From JBDHAC01 sp039588215 (GTDB taxonomy: Bacteria; Gemmatimonadota; Gemmatimonadetes; Palauibacterales; Palauibacteraceae), in the NCBI GenBank assembly GCA_039588215.1, contig JBDHAD010000034.1:1-64000 (forward strand): a DNA stretch of 64,000 nt. Direction: 5' to 3'. A program made the position numbers and the translations under genes. The notes under the pieces are model-generated. The model was given only the letters and a program-made list of their open reading frames with translations. It was not told the origin of the DNA and searched no databases. Below, piece by piece: positions 41,688 through 49,198 of this stretch. The stretch's first letter is position 1. Every line of letters begins with the position of its first letter.

Positions 41688-44051
41688 ATGAGCGTAGACC
41701 GACGAGAGTTTTTGTGGGCGATGGGCGCCGCCGGCGCCGGACTGGCCATGCAGGGATTGCCGAGCGTCTTTTGGACGACCGATCAGACGCCCGATCCCGG
41801 CTGGGCGCCCGGCCTCGAGGACCACCTCAACTCCTCGTGTCTGGTCTGCCCCGCGCGCTGCGGGATCCGGGGCCGCGTGGTGGACGGGCGGCTCGTCAGG
41901 ATTTCCGGTAACCCTCTGCACCCGATGAGCCGCGGAGGTGTGTGTCCACGTGGGATCGCTGGCGTGCAAATGCTTTATCACCCGGAGCGACTCGCCTCGC
42001 CGATCGCGCGCGTGGGCGCGCGCGGGGGCGACGAGTGGCGGGCGATCACCCAAGAAGAAGCGATCGCGCTCATCGTCGAGCGCTTGGGAGCTCTCCGGAC
42101 GGAAGGTCGGCCGGAAGGGCTGGCGCTCCTCGCCGGCTACTGCGCGGGCAGCGTGCAGGATTCGTGGAGCCATTTCCTGCAAGCGTTCGGGTCGCCGAAC
42201 TACGTGCCGGATGATTATCCCGACGCGACGGACTCGCTCATGGGGCTCGTGCACGGGATCGCACAGCGACCCAGCTACGACCTCGCGAGGGCGTCGCTGG
42301 TGCTCTCGTTCGGAACTCCGTTGTTCGAATCGTGGTGGTCGCCGCTGCAGGCGTTCACGGCGTTCTCCGACCCACAAGAACCGGAGGGGCCGCGACCGCG
42401 ATTCGTCCAGGTCGATACGCGCTTCTCGCGCACTGCCGCCCGATCCCAAGAATGGGTCGGGATCCGTCCCGGCACACATGCGGTCCTAGCGCTCGGCATC
42501 GCGTACGTGCTGATCCGAGATCAGCTGTTCGACGTCGACTTCGTCTCGGAGCGGGTGACGGGATTCGAGGACTACACGGGTCGAGACGGGCAGGTTCGAG
42601 AGGGATACCGCTCGATCGTCTCGCGCAATTACCGAACCGAAGAAGTCTCGGCGATCACCGGCGTGCCCGTGGAGCGGATCGCCGCTCTGGCTCGGGCGAT
42701 CGCGGAGAACACGCCGGCGATCGCGGTGTGTGGCGCGGACGTGACCCTGGCGCCCAACGGATTGTTGGCCGGCCTGGCGGTTCACAGCTTGAACGTCCTC
42801 GTCGGGAGTCTCAACCGCCCCGGCGGGGTTCTCTTCCGCGAGGACACGCCGCTGGCGCCGCTGGCGCCGCTCGTGCGGGACGAAACGTCCCGCGTAGGTC
42901 TGGAATCCGAGCCCGTCGGACAGGCGAGGCCGGCATTCGGACGGGGCGATCCGGCTCGGGACTTCGCCACGGCCGTCGCGGAGAGCGAGAGCACGGCGAT
43001 AGAGGCCCTGCTCCTCTACTACGCCAACCCGTTGGCTTCGTCGACGCATCCCGAAGTCTGGTCGGCGGCCCTCGAGAAGATCCCCTTCGTGGTCAGCTTC
43101 TCGCCGTTCCTGGACGAAACGGCGCGGCATGCCGACCTCGTGCTTCCCGATCTGCTTCCGTACGAGCGCTGGCAGGATGCTCCGACGCCCTCGTCGTATC
43201 CATACCCCGTTTGGGGCGTCTCACGGCCCCTGGTCGAGCCACACGGGGGAGGGCTCCATACCGGTGAAGCGGTCCTGGCGGTTTCCAGGGGCCTGGGCGG
43301 CGGCGTCGCCGAGAGCCTCCCGTACGAGAACTTCGAGACACTTCTCAAGGCGCGGGCGCGCGGGCTGTTCGAGGCCCAGCACGGCATGCTTCTCGGAAGC
43401 GACTTCGAGCAGCGTCATCACCGCCAGATGGAGGAGCGTGGCTGGTGGCTGGCCGAGCACGCGGAGTTCGACCCGTTTTGGAGCGATCTCGTCGAGCGGG
43501 GCGGGTGGATGGATCCGCACTACGACCACACCGACCCGGCCCGGTTCTCCGAAACGACCAGTGGCCGCATCGAGCTCTTGCCCCCCGCGTTGCTCGAAGC
43601 GCTCGACTCGGAGGGCCGCGGCCGGAGACCCTACCTCGAGACCACGATCGGCTACGAGGGCGATGAGGAGGAGTTCCCGCTTCGTCTCGTCCCGTATCGT
43701 GTGTCGACGCTCGCTTCGGGCACGCTCGGCCTCGAGCGCTGGATGGCGGAGGTACCGGGACTGTTCCCGGAAATCCACTGGGATCCATGGATCGAGATCA
43801 ACCCGGAGACCGCACACTCGTTGGGGCTCGGCGACCGCACGATGGTGTGGGTGGTGTCCTCGCGCGCCAGGTATCGTGCCCGCCTGAGGGTGTTCCCCGG
43901 CACCGCGCCCGACAACGTGGGCGCGCCGTACGGGTTGCGACACCCCGACGGGGAACTCGCGAGCCCCCTCCAGATACTCGTAGGCTCGGCTGACCCGCTG
44001 ACGGGGTTGCCGAGCTGGCATTCCACCCGAGTCCGCCTCGAACGGGCGTAG
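41688..44051 (+). CDS. Molybdopterin-oxidoreductase (MopB) family subunit
   Basis: A 787-residue protein with a twin-arginine signal (DRREFLWAMGAAGAG, from residue 4). It has a complete N-terminal Fe-S site (CLVCPARC... and GVCPRG, about 51-89), then the MopB core (HLNSSC..., ALLAGYCAGSVQDSW, AVHSLNVLVGSLNRPGG). A C-terminal dinucleotide-binding domain follows (DPWIEINPETAHSLGLGDRTMV, GAPYGLRHPDG). Unlike ActB it keeps the cluster cysteines. Family relatives are the Psr/Phs/Ttr and Qrc catalytic or structural subunits. Whether it binds Mo is unclear, since a sure Mo ligand cannot be pointed to. Substrate therefore unknown; by operon layout it is part of a quinone-linked membrane complex. Confidence 0.88.
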   Translation: MSVDRREFLWAMGAAGAGLAMQGLPSVFWTTDQTPDPGWAPGLEDHLNSSCLVCPARCGIRGRVVDGRLVRISGNPLHPMSRGGVCPRGIAGVQMLYHPERLASPIARVGARGGDEWRAITQEEAIALIVERLGALRTEGRPEGLALLAGYCAGSVQDSWSHFLQAFGSPNYVPDDYPDATDSLMGLVHGIAQRPSYDLARASLVLSFGTPLFESWWSPLQAFTAFSDPQEPEGPRPRFVQVDTRFSRTAARSQEWVGIRPGTHAVLALGIAYVLIRDQLFDVDFVSERVTGFEDYTGRDGQVREGYRSIVSRNYRTEEVSAITGVPVERIAALARAIAENTPAIAVCGADVTLAPNGLLAGLAVHSLNVLVGSLNRPGGVLFREDTPLAPLAPLVRDETSRVGLESEPVGQARPAFGRGDPARDFATAVAESESTAIEALLLYYANPLASSTHPEVWSAALEKIPFVVSFSPFLDETARHADLVLPDLLPYERWQDAPTPSSYPYPVWGVSRPLVEPHGGGLHTGEAVLAVSRGLGGGVAESLPYENFETLLKARARGLFEAQHGMLLGSDFEQRHHRQMEERGWWLAEHAEFDPFWSDLVERGGWMDPHYDHTDPARFSETTSGRIELLPPALLEALDSEGRGRRPYLETTIGYEGDEEEFPLRLVPYRVSTLASGTLGLERWMAEVPGLFPEIHWDPWIEINPETAHSLGLGDRTMVWVVSSRARYRARLRVFPGTAPDNVGAPYGLRHPDGELASPLQILVGSADPLTGLPSWHSTRVRLERA

Positions 44052-44063
44052 GGGGCGCGCACG

Positions 44064-44747
44064 ATGCCACGCTGGGGGATGGTGATCGACCTCGATCGTT
44101 GCACGGGGTGCGCCGCGTGCGAGCTGGCGTGCAAGAGCGAGAACAACATCCCCACCGTCAGCCCCGAAGAGGCCGAGGCGGGGCGCGCCATGGCCTGGAT
44201 GAAGGTCCAGGTGGAGATCGAGGGGGAGTTCCCCGACACCTCCATGAACTTCTTCCCCCGCCCCTGCATGCATTGCGACAACCCGCCGTGCATCCGGGTG
44301 TGCCCGGTCGTGGCGACCTACATCGATGACGAGGGAATCGTGGGACAGATCTACCCGCGCTGCATCGGTTGTCGCTACTGCGCCAACGCCTGCCCCTACA
44401 CGGTGAAGTACTTCAACTGGTACGGACCGGAATGGAGCGAGTCGGAGCGGCGGCACCTGAATCCTGACGTCTCCGAGCGACCCAAAGGGGTCATCGAAAA
44501 GTGCACCTTCTGCCACCACCGACTGCAGAAGGCGAGGGAGGATGCGCAGGCGGAGGGACGGGATCTCAGGGAGGAGGACTATCAACCGGCGTGCGCCGAG
44601 GTGTGCCCCACCGGCGCCATCCTGTTCGGCGACCTCGAGAACCCGAACCACCGAGTGGCGGAGCTCAAGGAAGATCCACGAGCGACCCGATTGCTGGAGG
44701 ACCTGGGGACGGAGCCGAAGGTCTACTACCTGAGGACGAGAGAGTAG
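44064..44747 (+). CDS. Four-cluster ferredoxin-type electron transfer subunit (NrfC/PsrB-like)
   Basis: A 227-residue protein with the four cysteine groups of the DmsB/NrfC/PsrB type: CTGCAACELAC (about 13-23), CMHCDNPPCIRVCP, CIGCRYCANACP and CTFCHHRL followed by CAEVCPTGAI. It wires the MopB subunit to the NrfD membrane subunit. It closely parallels the C-terminal third of ActB (RWGM.IDL..CTGC). It lies 12 bases after the MopB gene and one base before the NrfD gene. Confidence 0.93.
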   Translation: MPRWGMVIDLDRCTGCAACELACKSENNIPTVSPEEAEAGRAMAWMKVQVEIEGEFPDTSMNFFPRPCMHCDNPPCIRVCPVVATYIDDEGIVGQIYPRCIGCRYCANACPYTVKYFNWYGPEWSESERRHLNPDVSERPKGVIEKCTFCHHRLQKAREDAQAEGRDLREEDYQPACAEVCPTGAILFGDLENPNHRVAELKEDPRATRLLEDLGTEPKVYYLRTRE

Positions 44748-44748
44748 C

Positions 44749-46446
44749 ATGTCGCCCGAAGCGCGGGCCAAGCTGGCGACGATGAGCGAAGACGAGCGCG
44801 CGCTCCTCAAACCGCTCCTCGAGACGTCGCGGACCTTTTACGTGGTGGCGTCGTTCCTGGGCTTTATCGTGCTTTGGGGGCTCTTCGCCTACTATCTGCA
44901 GGTCCGGCACGGGCTCGGCCGCACGGGGCTGAATCGGCCCGAGTATTGGGGCATCTACATCATCTGCTTCGTCTTCTTCATCGGGATCAGCCACGCGGGG
45001 ACCCTCATCTCGGCGATCCTTCGAGTCAGCAAGGCGGAGTGGCGGCGGTCGATCACGCGCTCGGCCGAGCTGATCACGGTTCTGGTCATCGGATTCGGCG
45101 CCATCCAGCCGATCGTCGACCTCGGGCGACCCGACCGGGCGTTGAACATCATTTTCAACGCGCAGCTGCGCTCGCCACTCCTGTGGGACGTCATCAGCAT
45201 CGGGCTGTACTTCACCGCCTGCACGATCTATCTGTATGTCCCGATGCTGCCGGATCTGGCGCGCATCCGTGACCTCAAGATCAAGGCGCCGCGCTTCTAC
45301 GGATTCCTCGCCGGCGGGTACCAGCACACACCCTCACAGCGAGCCACCCTGGAGCGGGTCATCGGTATCCTGTCGATCGTAGTGATCCCGATAGCCATCT
45401 CCGTGCATACCGTCATCGGGTGGATCTTCGCCATGACGCTGCGGCCGATGTGGCACAGCACGATCTTCGGCCCGTACTTCGTCATGGGAGCGATCTACTC
45501 CGGGATCGCCGCGATCCTGGTCGCGATGGTGATACTGAGGCGGGTGTACCATCTGCAGGACTACTTCAAGCCCGTACACTTCGACTATCTGGGGCGTCTG
45601 CTCCTCGTGTTCAGCCTGTTGTGGTTCTACTTCACGTTCGCCGAGTATCTCACCGTCTTCTACGGCGCGGAGCCGGCGGAGATGCGGACTTTCTGGGCCA
45701 AGGTCACCGGGCCCTTCGCGTTGCCGTTCTGGACCATGGTGATGGGGTGTTTCTTCGTCCCGCTGTTCCTCATGTCACGGCGATCGACACGCACGCCGAA
45801 AGGTACGATGATCGCGGGTATCGCCGTACTGATCGGCATGTGGCTCGAGCGGTTCAACATCGTCGTACCGACATCCGTGAATCCGATCTGGGAGTTCGAG
45901 TCACTGGGACGCTACCTCCCGTCCTGGATCGAGATCTCGATCATGTCCGCGACCTTCGCCGGGTTCGTGCTGCTGTACATGATCGCGACTAAGTTCGTCC
46001 CGATCGTCTCCATATGGGAGATGGAGGAGGGGCGGAAGGAGTCGGTGACCTCGACCTCCGAGCGCGTCTGGACCTACTTGCCTCAGCCAAAGGGCGCCGA
46101 GCAGATCCTCCGCATTCTCGGTCATCTCGCGACCGTCGATTTGGCGGTCCAGGAGCAGGAGATCGAGCTGATCCACGGGTTCGCCCGTAGGTGGAATATC
46201 CCAGCTCCGGAGCTGAGCCCGGGAGCCGTCACCGGAGAGAACAGCCTGCCGAAGCTGCGCGAGGCGGTGCAGGATTACTTGGAGTACGAGCCGTCACCCA
46301 ACCAGGCGACTCAGCTTCTCGAGGTCCTCAAGATGCTCGTCCGGGCGGACGAGCAGGTGACCCGCGAGGAGGAGAAGGTACTGCTAGAGATCACGCACCT
46401 CATCGGCGAGTACCTGAAGACCGCTCCGTCTGGTGCAGCCGCTTAG
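44749..46446 (+). CDS. NrfD/PsrC-like quinone subunit with a TerB-like C-terminal extension
   Basis: A 565-residue protein. Residues ~25-435 are NrfD-like with about ten membrane segments (YWGIYIICFVFFIGISHAGTLISAIL, VIGWIFAMTL, WLERFNIVVP) and form the quinone-reactive membrane subunit. After a charged linker the last ~125 residues are soluble and helical. There LGHLATVDLAVQEQEIELIHGFA and, after a spacer, LKMLVRADEQVTREEEKVLLEI each carry the acidic 'A-D/E' pattern of TerB-like domains. This extension faces the cytoplasm if it follows the last span inward. NrfD proteins normally end after the last helix, so the fusion is unusual. Next gene: tetraheme cytochrome, 31 bases on. Confidence 0.85.
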   Translation: MSPEARAKLATMSEDERALLKPLLETSRTFYVVASFLGFIVLWGLFAYYLQVRHGLGRTGLNRPEYWGIYIICFVFFIGISHAGTLISAILRVSKAEWRRSITRSAELITVLVIGFGAIQPIVDLGRPDRALNIIFNAQLRSPLLWDVISIGLYFTACTIYLYVPMLPDLARIRDLKIKAPRFYGFLAGGYQHTPSQRATLERVIGILSIVVIPIAISVHTVIGWIFAMTLRPMWHSTIFGPYFVMGAIYSGIAAILVAMVILRRVYHLQDYFKPVHFDYLGRLLLVFSLLWFYFTFAEYLTVFYGAEPAEMRTFWAKVTGPFALPFWTMVMGCFFVPLFLMSRRSTRTPKGTMIAGIAVLIGMWLERFNIVVPTSVNPIWEFESLGRYLPSWIEISIMSATFAGFVLLYMIATKFVPIVSIWEMEEGRKESVTSTSERVWTYLPQPKGAEQILRILGHLATVDLAVQEQEIELIHGFARRWNIPAPELSPGAVTGENSLPKLREAVQDYLEYEPSPNQATQLLEVLKMLVRADEQVTREEEKVLLEITHLIGEYLKTAPSGAAA

Positions 46447-46477
46447 AATCCTCCGTAATGACCGCGGGACGGGAGCC

Positions 46478-47737
46478 ATGATGTCACACCGACGGTACAC
46501 GTACCTGAAGCTGATTTGGGTGACGGCGGCGGTCACGACCTCGGCGCTTATCGTCGCGCCCGACACCCAGGCCCAAACGGATAACGCCATCCCCGGTGAC
46601 CCCGTCGCCGGCCGACGATTCTTCGTGGAGCACGACTGCGTGCGGTGCCACTCGATCTGGGGAAACGGCGGCACTTTGGGTCCCGATTTCGCCACCCTCG
46701 GTACGGGACGGAGCCTCCAGCAGCTCGCCGGGCTGTTCTGGAACCACACGCCGCGAATGATCGAGACCGTCCGGGGGCGCGGCTTCGAGTGGCCCCAGTT
46801 CAGCGAAGAGGAGTTGGCCGATATCATCAGCTATGTCTACTACGTGAAGCTGTTCGACGAACCGGGCGACTTCGATCTCGGCGAGCGGTGGTTCCAGGAG
46901 AAACGTTGTTCAGCGTGTCACTCGGTCGGGGGCGTAGGTGGTCGCTCGGGCGGTGCGCTCGATCAGTACGCGCGTTACATCGCACCGGTCGCGCTGGCGC
47001 AAGGGATGTGGAACCACGGTCCCGCCATGCAATCGCTGCAGATGACGAGCGGGATTGCGATGCCGACGTTTCTTGGGCGAGAGATCGCGGACCTGCAGGC
47101 GTATATCCGCGGAGCTTCGACGCTGCGGGATCGAGAAGTAGCTCTCCTCCCGCCCCCCAATCCGAATCAGGGACGGCAGCTGTTCTCGACCAAGGGCTGC
47201 AGCGCCTGTCACGGGCGCCGCGGCAACGGCACCTCGTTTGGCCCCGATCTGCGCGAGGCCACCCAGCACATGCGGGTATCGGAAATCGCAGGCCGTCTGT
47301 GGAACCACTCGGCACGGATGGTGTCTGCCGTGCGCAGCCGGGGCATCGAATTCCCCCGTTTCGAAGGAACGGAAATGGCGGACATCATCGCCTTCCTGTA
47401 CTACCTCCGGTTCTACGATACGGAGGGGGACTCGCGAAGGGGTGCTGAGGTGTTCGTGCAGAAGGGCTGCGCGGTATGCCACGCCCGTGACGGAGAAGCG
47501 ACGGTCGGACCCGACCTGGCTGGCACACAGTCGGTCCTCACGCCGCTCGGTCTCGCCACGGCCATGTGGAATCACGCACCAGCCATGTACGACCTCGCGC
47601 AGGTTCAGCATACGGAGTGGCCCGTATTCGAGGGGAATGAGATGCGGGACCTTTCCGCCTACCTGCACGATGTGGCAACCGCACGGGTAGCAGGCACGGG
47701 GAGCGAGCCCGAGCCGGACGACGGGAGCGACCGCTAG
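46478..47737 (+). CDS. Secreted tetraheme cytochrome c (four c-type domains)
   Basis: A 419-residue protein starting at ATG 46478 (or the adjacent 46481), with a signal peptide (LIWVTAAVTTSALIVAPDTQAQ). It consists of four cytochrome c domains with CXXCH at about residues 54, 144, 241 and 331. Each is followed some 35-45 residues later by a variant of WNH-x-x-x-M (LFWNHTPRM, MWNHGPAM, LWNHSARM, MWNHAPAM) that supplies the methionine ligand. The even ~95-residue spacing shows repeated duplication of one domain. It is probably the periplasmic electron partner of the preceding complex. Its stop overlaps, tail to tail, the stop of the diheme cytochrome gene on the other strand (shared CTAG). Confidence 0.9.
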   Translation: MMSHRRYTYLKLIWVTAAVTTSALIVAPDTQAQTDNAIPGDPVAGRRFFVEHDCVRCHSIWGNGGTLGPDFATLGTGRSLQQLAGLFWNHTPRMIETVRGRGFEWPQFSEEELADIISYVYYVKLFDEPGDFDLGERWFQEKRCSACHSVGGVGGRSGGALDQYARYIAPVALAQGMWNHGPAMQSLQMTSGIAMPTFLGREIADLQAYIRGASTLRDREVALLPPPNPNQGRQLFSTKGCSACHGRRGNGTSFGPDLREATQHMRVSEIAGRLWNHSARMVSAVRSRGIEFPRFEGTEMADIIAFLYYLRFYDTEGDSRRGAEVFVQKGCAVCHARDGEATVGPDLAGTQSVLTPLGLATAMWNHAPAMYDLAQVQHTEWPVFEGNEMRDLSAYLHDVATARVAGTGSEPEPDDGSDR

Positions 47738-48522
47738 CGTCCGCTGGCCGTCGCCCCGGCAGCCCGCGCTTGCAGATACTCGATGATCGCGTCCGCCTCC
47801 TCGGTCGTGAGGGGCGTCACATCCATCAGGGGCATGTTCGCCTGCATCCGTCGGACGAGGTCGGCCCAGCCCGCGGCCGTATGCGCGGTCGCGGAAGGGA
47901 GCTCGTGGCAGGTCGAGCACTTCTGGACCACGAGCTCGGAACCCGGGCCCGTGTACTGACCCGGTTCCGCGGCCGGCATTGCGTTGCGTTCCAGATAGGC
48001 GATCAACGAGTCGACGTCCGAGGGCTGCGGGAGCGCGGCCGTGCCCAGCCCGGCGATCAGGATCTCACCCAGGAGACCCTCGGTCACGGGCCCGCCCAGC
48101 CGGTCAGCGAGCGTCTCCGCCCGCATCAACATCCGACGCGTCAGGAGGGGCCACTCGGCCGCGGTGTGCATCTGGGGATCCGGAAGCCAGTGACATTGAG
48201 TGCAATACGCCTGCAGGAGCGCCGGGCCGCGCGTGTTCGGCTCGGGGAGATTCTCCCGCTGGAAGCTCGTCAGAGGCAGCCCGGCACCCACCGAGCTGAT
48301 CATCCGCCACCTCTGCGAACGCGTCATGGCCGCGGTCGGGATACCCCCGAGCTCGGAGAAGACGCTGTCCAGCATGGCGACCGTGTGCTCGGCATCGGTG
48401 ACTGGCTGGCCATCCACACAACCCACGGCGAAAACGCCGAGGGTGGCGCAAACCAGGGCTGACCGACCGCCGCTCAACCAGCGGCCGCCGCTCGTGGGTG
48501 TTCTAGTCGCAGACGAGTTCAT
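47734..48522 (-). CDS. Diheme cytochrome c lipoprotein
   Basis: A 262-residue protein; I start it at ATG 48520-48522, preceded by GGAAGGGAGAG, rather than at the longer upstream frame. A hydrophobic segment ending in VFAVGC suggests lipid attachment. Two heme motifs are present, CTQCH (LLQAYCTQCHWLPDPQ) and CSTCH (VVQKCSTCHELPSATAHTAAGWADLVRRM). The two halves share a pattern (CxxCH-LPxxxxHTAAxW), so it is an internal duplication. It faces and touches the tetraheme cytochrome gene; both would be exported electron carriers. Confidence 0.85.
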   Translation of the reverse strand: MNSSATRTPTSGGRWLSGGRSALVCATLGVFAVGCVDGQPVTDAEHTVAMLDSVFSELGGIPTAAMTRSQRWRMISSVGAGLPLTSFQRENLPEPNTRGPALLQAYCTQCHWLPDPQMHTAAEWPLLTRRMLMRAETLADRLGGPVTEGLLGEILIAGLGTAALPQPSDVDSLIAYLERNAMPAAEPGQYTGPGSELVVQKCSTCHELPSATAHTAAGWADLVRRMQANMPLMDVTPLTTEEADAIIEYLQARAAGATASGR

Positions 48523-48809
48523 CGCTCTCCCTTCCGTAGCCTCACCCGGCCGGGACCCCAATTTACAGGCACGCGGCGCGGTAAAATCCGTCTCGCAGAA
48601 CGGACGATGAGGAATCTCTCAGGATCCCGCAAATGCCCCGGCGCGGAATCGGCACGTGCGGATCGGCGGACGGGGGCTTGCACCGGTGCTCAACTTCGGT
48701 CTAGTGTACAATCGATGTACTCATTCGTGCAGTTCTCCATCCATCGTTTCATCCACGCCGCCCGCGTCCGCGAGTGGCTTCCGGCATCACCCGCCGGCAT
48801 GAGGGCCTC

Positions 48810-49106
48810 ATGACCACTGATATTACCGAAGACTACCAGCATCTCATCGAGCGCACCGAAGCTACGGTCGAGAAGTTTCGCGAACACGCGGGAGAGCTGA
48901 AGGAAATGCTCGGACAGGCGCGCGCCGGGCGGAAGGTTCAGATCCTCGCGATGATCGACCGGCTGGAGAAGAAGTATGACGGCGCCAAGGAGCGCCTCGC
49001 CGCCTTGACGCCGGACAGTCCGCTGGAAGAAATCGGGCAGATGCACCAGCAGATCGTCTCGGAGCTGTCAGACATGAAACGGACGATCGAACACCGGATT
49101 CGCTAG
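48810..49106 (+). CDS. Small coiled-coil protein
   Basis: A 98-residue, highly charged helical protein (YQHLIERTEATVEKFREHAGELKEML, KVQILAMIDRLEKKYDGAKERLAAL, IGQMHQQIVSELSDMKRTIEHRIR). I start it at ATG 48810 after GAGGG. There are no membrane segments or cysteines. No family is recognised; a structural or regulatory coiled coil is likely. It lies between the cytochrome region and sucA, in an otherwise sparse stretch; about 287 bases upstream show no gene. Confidence 0.65.
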   Translation: MTTDITEDYQHLIERTEATVEKFREHAGELKEMLGQARAGRKVQILAMIDRLEKKYDGAKERLAALTPDSPLEEIGQMHQQIVSELSDMKRTIEHRIR

Positions 49107-49198
49107 CCGGAAGAGCCCCTCAATCCGTTCGATCTCGTCCCCGGTGTCGCGGGTACCGGGGACCCGCCGGTCCGCTCGGTCGCCGGCCGCCTAACATC

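Noticed and set aside
48607..48813. Small plus-strand open frame before the coiled-coil protein
   Set aside because: No ribosome-binding site or recognisable domain, and it overlaps the start of the better-supported gene at 48810.
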